The position numbers and the translations under genes are program-made. A stretch of 51,466 nucleotides of DNA from CAZOWL01 sp964583605 (GTDB lineage Bacteria; Pseudomonadota; Gammaproteobacteria; Chromatiales; Chromatiaceae): the NCBI GenBank assembly GCA_964583605.1, contig CAZOWL010000021.1, positions 1-51,466 of the forward strand. Reading direction: 5' to 3'. Below, in pieces: positions 1 to 7,499 of this stretch (positions are counted from its first letter, which is position 1; each line of letters opens with the position of its first letter). Under the pieces are notes generated by a model. The model worked only from the letters and a program-made list of their open reading frames with translations, did no database searches and was not told the origin of the DNA.

Positions 1-2
1 AC

Positions 3-197
3 CAGCGCATCCTGAACCAGGCAATCGACTCGGATATCCCCGACTTCGAGGACGCCATCCAGTTCTACAGCGCACTTCACGCGCGCGCCGACTACCTGCT
101 GACGCGCAACGTCGGAGATTTCCCAGCGGGGATCCTGCCGATCCTTGGCCCCGATGAATTCCTGGCGCTGCTCGATCGCGCGGTTGACGAATCGTGA
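3..197 (+). CDS. PIN-domain protein, C-terminal part (5' end outside window)
   Basis: An open frame enters from the left edge and ends at the TGA at 195-197, giving about 64 residues. It carries the end of a PIN ribonuclease domain: the segment DFEDAIQ is followed by ADYLLTRN and then a DF pair, the usual distal acidic part of VapC-like toxins of the type that reads DFEDA...TRN..DF. The first catalytic Asp lies outside the window. An antitoxin would be expected just upstream but cannot be seen. It is unrelated in sequence to the second PIN gene at 925-1338. The family call is fairly safe; toxin activity is inferred. Confidence 0.75.
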   Translation, partial: QRILNQAIDSDIPDFEDAIQFYSALHARADYLLTRNVGDFPAGILPILGPDEFLALLDRAVDES

Positions 198-210
198 CTG
201 TCGTGGTCCC

Positions 211-246
211 GCGGTGGCTCGCAGCGCCGGGGCGCACCTCGCCCCC
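211..246 (+). repeat. imperfect direct repeat, copy 1
   Basis: A GC-rich stretch beginning gcggtggctcgcag is matched imperfectly, roughly four bases in five by eye, by 1690-1727 in the same orientation. The two copies bracket the RAYT transposase and the RHH/PIN pair. Whether they are ends of a transferred segment or two members of a genome-wide repeat cannot be told from this window. Confidence 0.4.
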
Positions 247-254
247 ATGGTCAG

Positions 255-286
255 GTAGGGTGGAACAAGCGCAGCGGTTCCACCAA
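255..286 (+). repeat. REP sequence, left of RAYT gene
   Basis: The sequence gtagggtggaacaagcgcag followed by cggttccaccaa is itself palindromic (ggtggaac / gttccacc). It reappears inverted at 840-870 and 887-920, so the transposase gene at 309-827 sits between oppositely oriented REP units. This is the usual arrangement for REP-associated tyrosine transposases. Confidence 0.8.
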
Positions 287-308
287 TTTCAAGGACTCAT
301 CCGTCGAA

Positions 309-827
309 ATGAGCGATTATCGTCGCGCCTACGTCCCCGGCGGGTGCTACTTCTTCACGGTCGTCACCCATCGCCGGCAGCCGGTTTTCGCCGACGACCG
401 CAATGTGAAGCGGCTGCGCGAAGGCTCCCGGCGCACCATGGACAAGCACCCGTTCCAGATCGATGCGATCGTGATTCTCCCCGACCACCTCCACACCGTC
501 TGGCGGCTTCCCGACGGCGACGCTGACTTCTCGCTGCGCTGGAGGTTGATCAAGCACTACCTGGCGTCCGGGATCGCCGTGGCCGCCAATCGTCGCGGCG
601 AGAAGGCGGTCTGGCAGCGGCGTTTCTGGGAGCACGCGATTCGCGACGAGGACGACTGGCGCAACGACGTCGATTACATCCACTACAACCCTGTGAAGCG
701 CGGCTACGTGACGCGCCCCGGGGACTGGCCCTGGAGCTCGTTTGGCCAGGCACGGCGGCGCGAATGGTATCCGCCGGGGTGGGGGGACTTGGAGCCGGAG
801 AACCTGCGGGGGATGGGCGTCGAGTGA
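309..827 (+). CDS. REP-associated tyrosine transposase (RAYT, IS200-like Y1 family)
   Basis: The 172-residue product has the Y1 transposase fold. The HUH metal-binding pair is H60 and H62 in LPDHLH, and the candidate catalytic tyrosine is Y123 in the family motif YIHYNPVK. The region WSSFGQ near residue 142 is also typical of RAYTs. Such proteins nick REP hairpins as single strands and are usually single-copy and domesticated rather than bounded by their own insertion-sequence ends. The inverted REP units at 255-286, 840-870 and 887-920 are its likely substrates. The gene looks intact in length and in both catalytic motifs. Confidence 0.9.
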   Translation: MSDYRRAYVPGGCYFFTVVTHRRQPVFADDRNVKRLREGSRRTMDKHPFQIDAIVILPDHLHTVWRLPDGDADFSLRWRLIKHYLASGIAVAANRRGEKAVWQRRFWEHAIRDEDDWRNDVDYIHYNPVKRGYVTRPGDWPWSSFGQARRREWYPPGWGDLEPENLRGMGVE

Positions 828-839
828 GGGCGGCGGTTG

Positions 840-870
840 TTGGTGGAACCGCTGCGCTTGTTCCTACGGG
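840..870 (-). repeat. REP sequence, right of RAYT gene, copy 1
   Basis: An inverted copy of the unit at 255-286. It begins ttggtggaaccgctgcgctt but is interrupted: the closing ccacc arm is missing, so ttcc runs straight into tacggg. It is therefore an incomplete palindrome. Confidence 0.75.
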
Positions 871-886
871 CTGTACGGCGAGGTGG

Positions 887-920
887 TTGGTGGAGCCGCT
901 GCGCTTGTTCCACCCTACGG
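887..920 (-). repeat. REP sequence, right of RAYT gene, copy 2
   Basis: A second inverted copy of the unit at 255-286, complete except for one A-to-G change (ggagc instead of ggaac). With the preceding copy it forms a head-to-tail pair about 47 bases apart, immediately after the transposase gene. Confidence 0.8.
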
Positions 921-924
921 GCTG

Positions 925-1338
925 TCACTCGAGGATGTCGAAAGCGGACTGCTGGTGTCCATTCTGAATGCGATACGTGGTGAAGTTGCTTCGGTCGATC
1001 GTGAAGATCTTGTGTGATCGGCGCGTTTCGGCCAGTACGACGAGCGAGGCGTCCGCCAGATCCATCGGGTGATCGGCATAGCGGACCATCAAGGCGCAGG
1101 CGCGGGTCAGGGCCTGATCGTCCAGATACCAGAGGTTGAGTCCTCTTGCGCTGATGAAATCCATCAGGCGCCGCGCGCCGATGCTGTCTGGATTCAACAG
1201 ATGAAAGGCCTCGGTGAGGACTGGCACGGTCGTGAACAGGGGCTCGGCGACCGTGGCAAGTATCGCCTTACAATGCCCATGGCTGGTGTCGGCGGGGTCG
1301 AAGAGGGCGACCAAAGGACCGGTGTCGACCAAGATCAA
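925..1338 (-). CDS. PIN-domain ribonuclease toxin (VapC-like)
   Basis: Reading from a TTG at 1338 gives 137 residues with a full PIN acidic set: D5 (VDTGPL), E43 (VLTEAF), D96 (LADAS) and D115 (TIDRSNF). These residues normally hold the metal ions of a ribonuclease. I chose the TTG because it overlaps the stop codon of the upstream antitoxin (TTGA), the usual translational coupling in such pairs, and because it places the first catalytic Asp at residue 5. The frame stays open further upstream, but that part reads as out-of-frame antitoxin sequence. The protein would be kept inactive by the partner at 1335-1595. Confidence 0.85.
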   Translation of the reverse strand: MILVDTGPLVALFDPADTSHGHCKAILATVAEPLFTTVPVLTEAFHLLNPDSIGARRLMDFISARGLNLWYLDDQALTRACALMVRYADHPMDLADASLVVLAETRRSHKIFTIDRSNFTTYRIQNGHQQSAFDILE

Positions 1339-1595
1339 GGCTGGCGCTTCCGACGAATCGCATCCTTGACCGCGCGTTTTGCCTCGGTCGCGGGAGCGAT
1401 CGCATAGCCGCCCTCGCCGAGATCGAGCTCCCGGTAGATCTCGTAGGGTGTGCGCTGCACCTGGCTGACTGCCTCGCGCTCGAAAGCGCTCAGTCCGCGT
1501 TTCAGGACTTCGGAGATGGAGAGCCCTGTGAGGTTGCGCAGGCGCTCTAGGGTTTCCTCGGCCTCCGCGTCGAGACGGACGGTTCTGGTGCTCAT
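1335..1595 (-). CDS. ribbon-helix-helix antitoxin
   Basis: An 86-residue protein beginning MSTRTVRLDAEAEETL, the pattern of a ribbon-helix-helix (CopG/Arc type) N-terminus in which the TRTVRL strand contacts DNA. It continues with a helix ending SISEVLKRGL. The C-terminal half is charged and would wrap the PIN toxin. The gene overlaps the downstream toxin by four bases. The start at 1595 is preferred over an upstream in-frame ATG at 1661 because it gives the canonical RHH start. Autoregulation through the AATACG repeats just upstream (1618-1635) is likely but inferred. Confidence 0.85.
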   Translation of the reverse strand: MSTRTVRLDAEAEETLERLRNLTGLSISEVLKRGLSAFEREAVSQVQRTPYEIYRELDLGEGGYAIAPATEAKRAVKDAIRRKRQP

Positions 1596-1617
1596 GGTTG
1601 GGCTCCCGTTGGCAGTG

Positions 1618-1635
1618 AATACGCAATGTAATACG
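1618..1635. promoter_or_regulatory. possible RHH operator: AATACG direct repeat
   Basis: AATACG occurs at 1618-1623 and again at 1630-1635, spaced 12 bases start to start. It lies about 25 bases upstream of the antitoxin start. RHH antitoxins often bind short repeats spaced about one helical turn apart in their own promoters, so this is the best candidate operator for the toxin-antitoxin pair. Confidence 0.35.
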
Positions 1636-1689
1636 TGGGCGACATGCCCGCAAGCGTACACTTGACATCAACCTGACGGGCGTCGCCCA

Positions 1690-1727
1690 GCGGCGGCTCG
1701 CAACACGGGGGCGCCCATCGCCCGCGG
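1690..1727 (+). repeat. imperfect direct repeat, copy 2
   Basis: This matches 211-246 in the same orientation (shared core ggctcgca, then a run of g/c). It lies between the toxin-antitoxin promoter region and the truncated response regulator. See copy 1 for interpretation. Confidence 0.4.
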
Positions 1728-1745
1728 GAATGCAGGCGATTGCTG

Positions 1746-2354
1746 CTATCCATGCCGCTTGCGGTACTCCCTGGGCGTGATGCCGAAGCGGAGCCGGAAG
1801 GCGGTGGTGAAGTCGCCGGGGCGCTTGAAGCCGACGGTGTCGGCGATCTGCTGGATCTGCCGATCGGTGGTGTCGAGCAGCTCCTGGGCGCGGACCAAGC
1901 GCTGCTCGCGCAGGTACTCGAAGGCGCTCATCCCCATGTGGTTCTGGAATTCGCGGCCGAGCCGCGCCTGGTTGGTCCCGACCCGGTGTGCCAGCTCGAT
2001 GAGCGCGGGGGGATCGGCCATCTCGTCGTGCAGGATGTCGATGGCGCGGTAGACGAGCCGTAAACCGGGCTGGTCCGTATCCCCGGGGTGCGCGTCCTCC
2101 GCGTCGGAGCGCGGCGCCCGCCCCTGGCGGGAGGGCTCGACCCGCTCGGCCAGGCGCGCGAACAGGTGCCGCTGCTGGAGGTGTGCGCTGACCCGCGCCG
2201 GGACCTCGCGATGGTCGAAGGGCTTGGTGATGTAGTCCACGCAGCCGGCCTCGAAGCCCAGCGCATTCAGCTCGGCGACGATAGCGCGGAGCTGCACGGG
2301 CTCGTCGTCGACGATCAGGATCGTGGCCGAAGTGTGCTGCATCTTGGGTAACAT
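1746..2354 (-). CDS. response regulator with internally deleted receiver and AraC-type DNA-binding domain
   Basis: The 202-residue product starts as a normal CheY-like receiver (ILIVDDEP, D16 and D17). After LNALGFE (residue 35) it jumps directly to AGCVDYITKPF, the last part of a receiver with the conserved K44-P45. About 50 residues are missing, including the strand with the phosphoacceptor Asp. Residues 98-202 form an AraC/XylS helix-turn-helix domain that ends TPREYRK. The junction falls at GFE, a tripeptide that in intact homologues occurs both near residue 35 and just before AG.VDYITKPF. Recombination between two copies of that short sequence would give this in-frame deletion. The protein may bind DNA but should not be phosphorylated normally. 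No histidine kinase is nearby. An in-frame ATG at 2342 is an alternative start. Confidence 0.8.
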   Translation of the reverse strand: MLPKMQHTSATILIVDDEPVQLRAIVAELNALGFEAGCVDYITKPFDHREVPARVSAHLQQRHLFARLAERVEPSRQGRAPRSDAEDAHPGDTDQPGLRLVYRAIDILHDEMADPPALIELAHRVGTNQARLGREFQNHMGMSAFEYLREQRLVRAQELLDTTDRQIQQIADTVGFKRPGDFTTAFRLRFGITPREYRKRHG

Positions 2355-2603
2355 CCGGCGCTAGTTTTGGGTCTGGACAAGGTAAACGGCGAGATCGGAT
2401 CCTGGTTTCCGTTGGTCGTTGCGAAAACCATACATCCTTCGGGAAAGGCGGTTATTTCCGCAATGGGTCGAGAGCGGACGATCAGGCCGGTGGCCTGGCC
2501 GCTAGATCTCAGCATGCGGCTGTCGCGAGTCGAGCTCGGTTCAGGAAGGTCTTTTATCCCTCGAAGCCAGCTTTTCGCTTGCTGATGCCGGAGCCCGTCT
2601 GCG

Positions 2604-3098
2604 CTAGAGCCGTTTGTACGGCATCTCATCGAGCGCAGCGCGCAGGATCTGCCGCTCCAGCGCCGCGGACGGCTGCCAGGGCCCGCAGCGGGCGACGAAG
2701 CGGCTGCCGGCGTCAACCACGGCCGTGTCCTTTGCGGCCAATCGAGGTGGCACGCGATCTAGGACCAGCCCCGCCAGCGCCGCGTTTCGGCGCATGAATG
2801 CTGCGTGGTCCAAGCGTCCGTCCGCATCGAATCGGAGCATCGCGTAGACGCGCCGAACGACGGCGCAGGGTGCCCGACCGCGCAGCTCGACGGTGGCCTC
2901 GGCCATGCGCACGCGCTGGCCGGCGCAGCGCTCTAGTCGGTGGCTTTCCGGGTCATCGACCATACGCGAGAACTTCGCGCTCGCCAGTCGGTAAAGCGTG
3001 GCGTCCGGTTTCTCTCCTTTCCGCCGGCGGCACCGAGCGAGGCCGACGCTGAGTTGAGCAAGATATTCATCGACGTGTCCGTCAACGAGGGGACTCAT
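2604..3098 (-). CDS. hypothetical protein
   Basis: A 164-residue soluble, Arg- and Ala-rich protein that I do not recognise. The start at 3098 is preferred because it is preceded by a GGGAG ribosome-binding site; an upstream in-frame ATG at 3218 would overlap the opposing efflux gene. No signal peptide, membrane helix or known motif is visible. Four cysteines are scattered (RCRR, RCAGQ, PCAV, RCGPW). It is divergent to the RND operon, with about 110 bases between starts, so a link to that operon is possible but unsupported. Confidence 0.5.
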   Translation of the reverse strand: MSPLVDGHVDEYLAQLSVGLARCRRRKGEKPDATLYRLASAKFSRMVDDPESHRLERCAGQRVRMAEATVELRGRAPCAVVRRVYAMLRFDADGRLDHAAFMRRNAALAGLVLDRVPPRLAAKDTAVVDAGSRFVARCGPWQPSAALERQILRAALDEMPYKRL

Positions 3099-3208
3099 CA
3101 CTCCCGGTGGCGATACCCGGCAGGAGCGGATTGCATTCTCCTGGTGGGATCCGGATGATGCTAGTCCCTTTCTTGCCCGATACCTTTCGACCACAAGGAT
3201 CCCTTGCC

Positions 3209-4387
3209 GTGTGCTCACAACGCCGCTCCCTCCCCCCCAACGCGGCCCAACTGGCCTGGTTGCTGATCCCTGTTCTGTTTGCCGGCGGCTGCTCGAAGAC
3301 CGACCAGCCTGATGGCCTCGATACGGTGCGCCCGGTCAAGACCATGGTCGTCGAGGCGCCGGAGACGGCTGGTGTGCGGCGGTTTCCGGCGCGGATCGAT
3401 GCGCTCTACAAGGCCGAGCTATCGTTCCGCGTGCCGGGCACCGTCCAACAGCTGCCCGTCAAGGAGGGCGACCGCGTCGCGGCCGGCGAGCTCCTGGTGG
3501 CGCTGGATGCGACCGACTATGAGATCGCGGCCAAGGATGCCCAGGCGACCTTCGACCGAGCCAAGAACGACTTCGAGCGGGCCCAGGAGCTGATCAAGGA
3601 CGGTTTCATCTCGCGGTCCGACTTCGATGCCAAGGAGGCCCAATTCAAGAACGCGCAGGCGGCGCTGGAACGCGCCGAGCAGGACCTTGCCTACACGCGG
3701 CTGACGGCCTCGTTCGACGGCGTCGTCGCGGCTCGTTATGTCCAGCGCTTCGAAGAGGTGCAGGCGAAGGAGCCGGTCCTGGCGTTGCACGACAGCTCCC
3801 AGCTCGAGGTCAAGGTCGACATCCCGGAGAACATCATTTTGCGCATCCGGCCGCCGGGAGGCGAGGCGCCACGGCGCGGGCGCGTGCCCGTGACGGCCTC
3901 GTTCGACAACCGCCCCGGGATGGAATTTGATCTGACGCTGCGCGAGATCGCGACCCGCGCCGATCCTAAGACCCAGACCTTCGAGGCCACCTTCACGATG
4001 CCGGCGCCGGAGGATTTCCTAGTCCTTCCCGGTATGACCGCCACGGTCACCGCGGACCTGACCCAGGTCGCCGTCAGGGACCCAGTCGTCTTCATCCCGG
4101 CCTCGTCGGTGACCGCCGACGAGGCGCTCGAGCCCTTCGTCTGGATCGTCGATGAAGCCGAGATGAGGGTGCACCGCAACCCGGTCGAGGTCGGCCGCTT
4201 GGCGGGCTGGTCGATCGAGATTACGGCCGGACTCGAGCCTGGCGCGCGCGTAGTGACCGCTGGGGTCGGCTATTTGGCCGAGGGTATGGAGGTGCGTTTG
4301 CTACCACAGCGCGAGGAGGCCGAGCCGCGCCCGAGCGAGGCGCCAAGCCAGTCTCCGGTGGCCGCGTCCGTGGCCGCCGAGTCCTGA
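3209..4387 (+). CDS. RND efflux periplasmic adaptor (membrane fusion protein), lipoprotein
   Basis: The adaptor links an inner-membrane RND pump to an outer-membrane channel. The 392 residues show a lipoprotein signal ending FAGGC, then the split lipoyl/barrel-sandwich halves (LSFRVPGTVQQLPV, VKEGDRV and later YTRLTASFDGVVAARY) around an alpha-helical hairpin rich in Ala and Glu. I chose the GTG at 3209 because it has AAGGA nine bases upstream and yields a normal 28-residue signal; ATGs at 3155 and 3107 lie in frame but would give an unusually long leader. It is followed after 17 bases by the pump gene, so the two form an operon. No TolC-like gene is in the window. Confidence 0.88.
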   Translation: MCSQRRSLPPNAAQLAWLLIPVLFAGGCSKTDQPDGLDTVRPVKTMVVEAPETAGVRRFPARIDALYKAELSFRVPGTVQQLPVKEGDRVAAGELLVALDATDYEIAAKDAQATFDRAKNDFERAQELIKDGFISRSDFDAKEAQFKNAQAALERAEQDLAYTRLTASFDGVVAARYVQRFEEVQAKEPVLALHDSSQLEVKVDIPENIILRIRPPGGEAPRRGRVPVTASFDNRPGMEFDLTLREIATRADPKTQTFEATFTMPAPEDFLVLPGMTATVTADLTQVAVRDPVVFIPASSVTADEALEPFVWIVDEAEMRVHRNPVEVGRLAGWSIEITAGLEPGARVVTAGVGYLAEGMEVRLLPQREEAEPRPSEAPSQSPVAASVAAES

Positions 4388-4404
4388 GCCGGAGGTCGCG
4401 CGAC

Positions 4405-7400
4405 GTGAACATCGGCGAGTACTCGGTCAAGAATCCCGTCATCTCCTGGTTGTTGGTCATCATCCTCATCGGCGGCGGGATCTGGGGCTTCCAGGGCATG
4501 GGCAAGCTCGAGGACCCGGCCTTCACCGTCAAGCTGGCCAAGGTCATCACCTTCTACCCGGGGGCCTCGGCGCAGCAGGTCCAGGACGAGGTGACCTACC
4601 ACATCGAGGAGGCCATCCAGCTGATGGAGCAGGTGAAGTGGATCAAGAAATCCATTTCACGGCCGGGTATGTCCGATATCACGGTGGAGTTCCAGGACAA
4701 ATACCGTGGTGACGCCTTCCCGAACATCTACGACGAGCTCAGGCGCAAGATCGCCGACATGCAGCACAAGCTGCCACCCGGCGCGCAGGCGCCGATCGTG
4801 GTCGACAGCTTTGCCGACGTCTACGGCATCTACCTGACGTTGAGCGGCGAGGGCTATACCTGGCGGGATCTTTGGGACACGGCCGATTTCCTGAAGAAGC
4901 AGCTCGTCCTCGTGCCGGGCGTGCGCAAGATCGTCATCGACGGCGCGCAGCAGGAGGTCGCCTATCTGGAGATATCCCGCTCACGGCTCGCCGAGCTCGG
5001 CATCCCGGTGGAGAACATCGCCGGCGTCCTGCGCTCTCAGAACCTCGTCGCCGACGCCGGCAACGTGGTCGTCGGCGACGAGTACCTGCGCATCTGGCCG
5101 ACCGGCGAATCGGAGTCGGTGCGCTCGATCGGCGACGTGCTGATCAGCTCGGAAGAGAAGCGATTGGTGCGCCTGAGCGATATCGCCGAGATTCGCCGCG
5201 CTTACAAGGAGGTGCCGGCCAAGTACTACTTCAGCGATGGGCGACCCGCGCTGACGCTCGGCATCTCGATGCAGGGCGGCCAGAACGTCGTCGAGGTCGG
5301 CCGAGCCCTAGATGCCCGCCTCGCCGAGCTCGAGGGCGATATCCCGATCGGCATGGAGCTCGCGGCCGTTTACGACCAGCCCAAGGAGGTCGAGCAATCG
5401 GTCAACGGCTTCTTGATCAGCGTCGGTCAGGCCGTCGGGATCGTCCTCGTCGTGCTGCTCGCGTTCATGGGTCTGCGCGTCGGCCTGATCATCGGCGCGA
5501 CGCTGCTGATCACGGTGGCCGGCACCCTCTTCATCATGGCCATCTCTGGCATCGAGCTGCAGCGTATCTCGCTCGGCGCCCTGGTCATCGCGCTGGGCAT
5601 GCTGGTCGACAATGCGATCGTCGTCGCCGAGGGGATGCTGGTGCGCATGAACGGCGGGATGCCGGCCGCGGCGGCCGCCCGCGAGACTGTCGGCAAGACG
5701 GCCTGGGCGCTGCTTGGCGGCACCGTCATCGGCATCCTGGCCTTCGCTGGCATCGGCTTCTCGCAGGACTCGACCGGCGAGTTCGCCGGATCGCTCTTCT
5801 ACGTCATCCTGATCTCGCTGAGCCTGTCCTGGCTCACCGGCCTCAGCACGACGCCACTGCTCTGCGCGCTGCTGCTCAAGCCCGGCAAGGGCGGCGCCGA
5901 CGGGCAGGACGCCTATGGCGCGGCCCCGTTCCGCATCTATCGCGGGCTGTTGGCCTCGGCCATCCATCTGCGCTGGCTGACGGTCGCGGTTGTCGTCGGC
6001 CTCTTCGTGCTCGCGCTCTGGGGCTTCGGCTTCGTGAAGCAGGCCTTCTTCCCGTCGGCCAACACGCCGATCTTCTTCGTCGACATCTGGGAGCCGCAGG
6101 GCACCGACATCCGCACGACGCGCGAGGACACGCTCCGCGTCTCGGAGTTTCTGCGTGGCCTCGAGGGCGTCGAGCAGACGACCTCGGTTGTTGGCGGGCC
6201 GCATCAGCGTTTCACGCTCGTCTACGATTCCAAGGAGGCGAGCTCGGCCTATGGCCAGATCATCGTGCGCACCGACACCCGCGAGCGGATCGACGAGGTG
6301 TGGGGCCGAGTCGATCGATTCCTGAGGGAGGAGCTCTACTGGACCGACCCGATCCTGAAACGGATGATGATCGGCCCCGGGCGCGACAGCAAGATCGAGG
6401 CGCGTTTCTCCGGACCGGACCCCGCCATCCTGCGTGCGCTCGCGAACGAGGCCAAGGCCATCATGCGCGCCGAGCCAGGTACCAAGGAGGTCCGTGATGA
6501 CTGGCGCCAGCCGGTCAAGGTCGTGCGGCCGGTGTTCAACGAGCAGGTCGGCCGGCAGCTCGGTATCAGTCGAGACAATCTGGCCGCGGCAATGCAGTAT
6601 GCCTTCGATGGCATCCAGGTCGGTCTCTACCGCGACGGCGAGCGGATGCTGCCGATCCTGATCCGTGCGCCCGCCGGCGAGCGTGCTGATGTCGAGAACA
6701 TCCAGGATATCCAGGTCTGGAGCCCGGTGCTGCGGCAATCGGTAGCGGTCGCCCAGGTCGTCAAGGGCTTCGAGACCGTCTGGGAGAACCAGGTCATCGC
6801 CGGGCGCGACCGGATGCAGACCATCATCGCCTCGTGCAACCCGACGGGGCCCCTTGCCGGTCCGTTGTTCGAAGAGCTGCGCCCGAAGATCGAGGCCATC
6901 GATCTCCCGCCTGGCTACAGCCTCAGCTGGGGCGGCGAGTACGAGGACCAGGCCAAGGCCCAGGCGTCGTTGTTTGGCGTGCTGCCGCCGTCCTTCATCG
7001 CCATGGTCCTGGTCAGCATCCTGCTCTTCGGCAAGCTCAAGCAGCCGCTGATCATCTGGCTGACCGTGCCCCTGGCCGTCATCGGCATCACCGCCGGACT
7101 GCTCGGGGCAGACGCAGCGTTCGATTTCATGTCGCTGCTCGGTGCCTTGTCCCTCGTCGGGCTATTGATCAAGAACGCAATCGTATTGATCGAGGAGATC
7201 GATCAGCAGATCGAATCGGGCAAGGAGCCCCACACGGCGATCCTCGACTCGGGCGTCAGCCGCATGCGTCCCGTCGTGCTGGCCGCGGCGACGACCATCC
7301 TCGGGCTGATTCCGTTGCTGCCCGATGTCTTCTTCGTCAACATGGCGATTACAATGATGGCCGGGCTGGGATTCGCGACCATCTTGACGCTCGTGTTCGT

Positions 7401-7494
7401 GCCGACGCTCTATGCGATCCTATTCAGGATTGCCGCTCCGGCCGCCGCCCGGCCTTCTTCCGTGACCGAGGCACCGATCTCGAGCGGCGCATGA
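4405..7494 (+). CDS. RND efflux pump, inner-membrane permease (AcrB/HAE1-like)
   Basis: A 1029-residue proton-driven exporter, the usual length of the family. It has the first helix after NPVISW, the large periplasmic porter loops, a central block of helices containing GMLVDNAIVVAEGM, and the repeated second half ending in MSLLGALSLVGLLIKNAIV and a FVPTLYA helix. The helix-4 motif has one Asp followed by Asn (VDN) rather than the Asp-Asp pair of AcrB, as in other branches of the HAE1 group. The GTG start at 4405 has GGAGG upstream. It is co-transcribed with the adaptor at 3209. Substrate cannot be told from sequence. It ends five bases before the convergent selO gene. Confidence 0.93.
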   Translation: MNIGEYSVKNPVISWLLVIILIGGGIWGFQGMGKLEDPAFTVKLAKVITFYPGASAQQVQDEVTYHIEEAIQLMEQVKWIKKSISRPGMSDITVEFQDKYRGDAFPNIYDELRRKIADMQHKLPPGAQAPIVVDSFADVYGIYLTLSGEGYTWRDLWDTADFLKKQLVLVPGVRKIVIDGAQQEVAYLEISRSRLAELGIPVENIAGVLRSQNLVADAGNVVVGDEYLRIWPTGESESVRSIGDVLISSEEKRLVRLSDIAEIRRAYKEVPAKYYFSDGRPALTLGISMQGGQNVVEVGRALDARLAELEGDIPIGMELAAVYDQPKEVEQSVNGFLISVGQAVGIVLVVLLAFMGLRVGLIIGATLLITVAGTLFIMAISGIELQRISLGALVIALGMLVDNAIVVAEGMLVRMNGGMPAAAAARETVGKTAWALLGGTVIGILAFAGIGFSQDSTGEFAGSLFYVILISLSLSWLTGLSTTPLLCALLLKPGKGGADGQDAYGAAPFRIYRGLLASAIHLRWLTVAVVVGLFVLALWGFGFVKQAFFPSANTPIFFVDIWEPQGTDIRTTREDTLRVSEFLRGLEGVEQTTSVVGGPHQRFTLVYDSKEASSAYGQIIVRTDTRERIDEVWGRVDRFLREELYWTDPILKRMMIGPGRDSKIEARFSGPDPAILRALANEAKAIMRAEPGTKEVRDDWRQPVKVVRPVFNEQVGRQLGISRDNLAAAMQYAFDGIQVGLYRDGERMLPILIRAPAGERADVENIQDIQVWSPVLRQSVAVAQVVKGFETVWENQVIAGRDRMQTIIASCNPTGPLAGPLFEELRPKIEAIDLPPGYSLSWGGEYEDQAKAQASLFGVLPPSFIAMVLVSILLFGKLKQPLIIWLTVPLAVIGITAGLLGADAAFDFMSLLGALSLVGLLIKNAIVLIEEIDQQIESGKEPHTAILDSGVSRMRPVVLAAATTILGLIPLLPDVFFVNMAITMMAGLGFATILTLVFVPTLYAILFRIAAPAAARPSSVTEAPISSGA

Positions 7495-7499
7495 GCCGG

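Noticed and set aside
4872..6497. A 541-codon frame on the same strand inside the RND pump gene
   Set aside because: Arg-rich out-of-frame reading of the pump gene with no recognisable content.
5308..6738. A 476-codon open frame antisense to the RND pump gene
   Set aside because: It lies wholly inside a well-supported gene, has low-complexity Asp/Arg/Gln-rich content and no family motif. High-GC genes commonly leave such open antisense frames.
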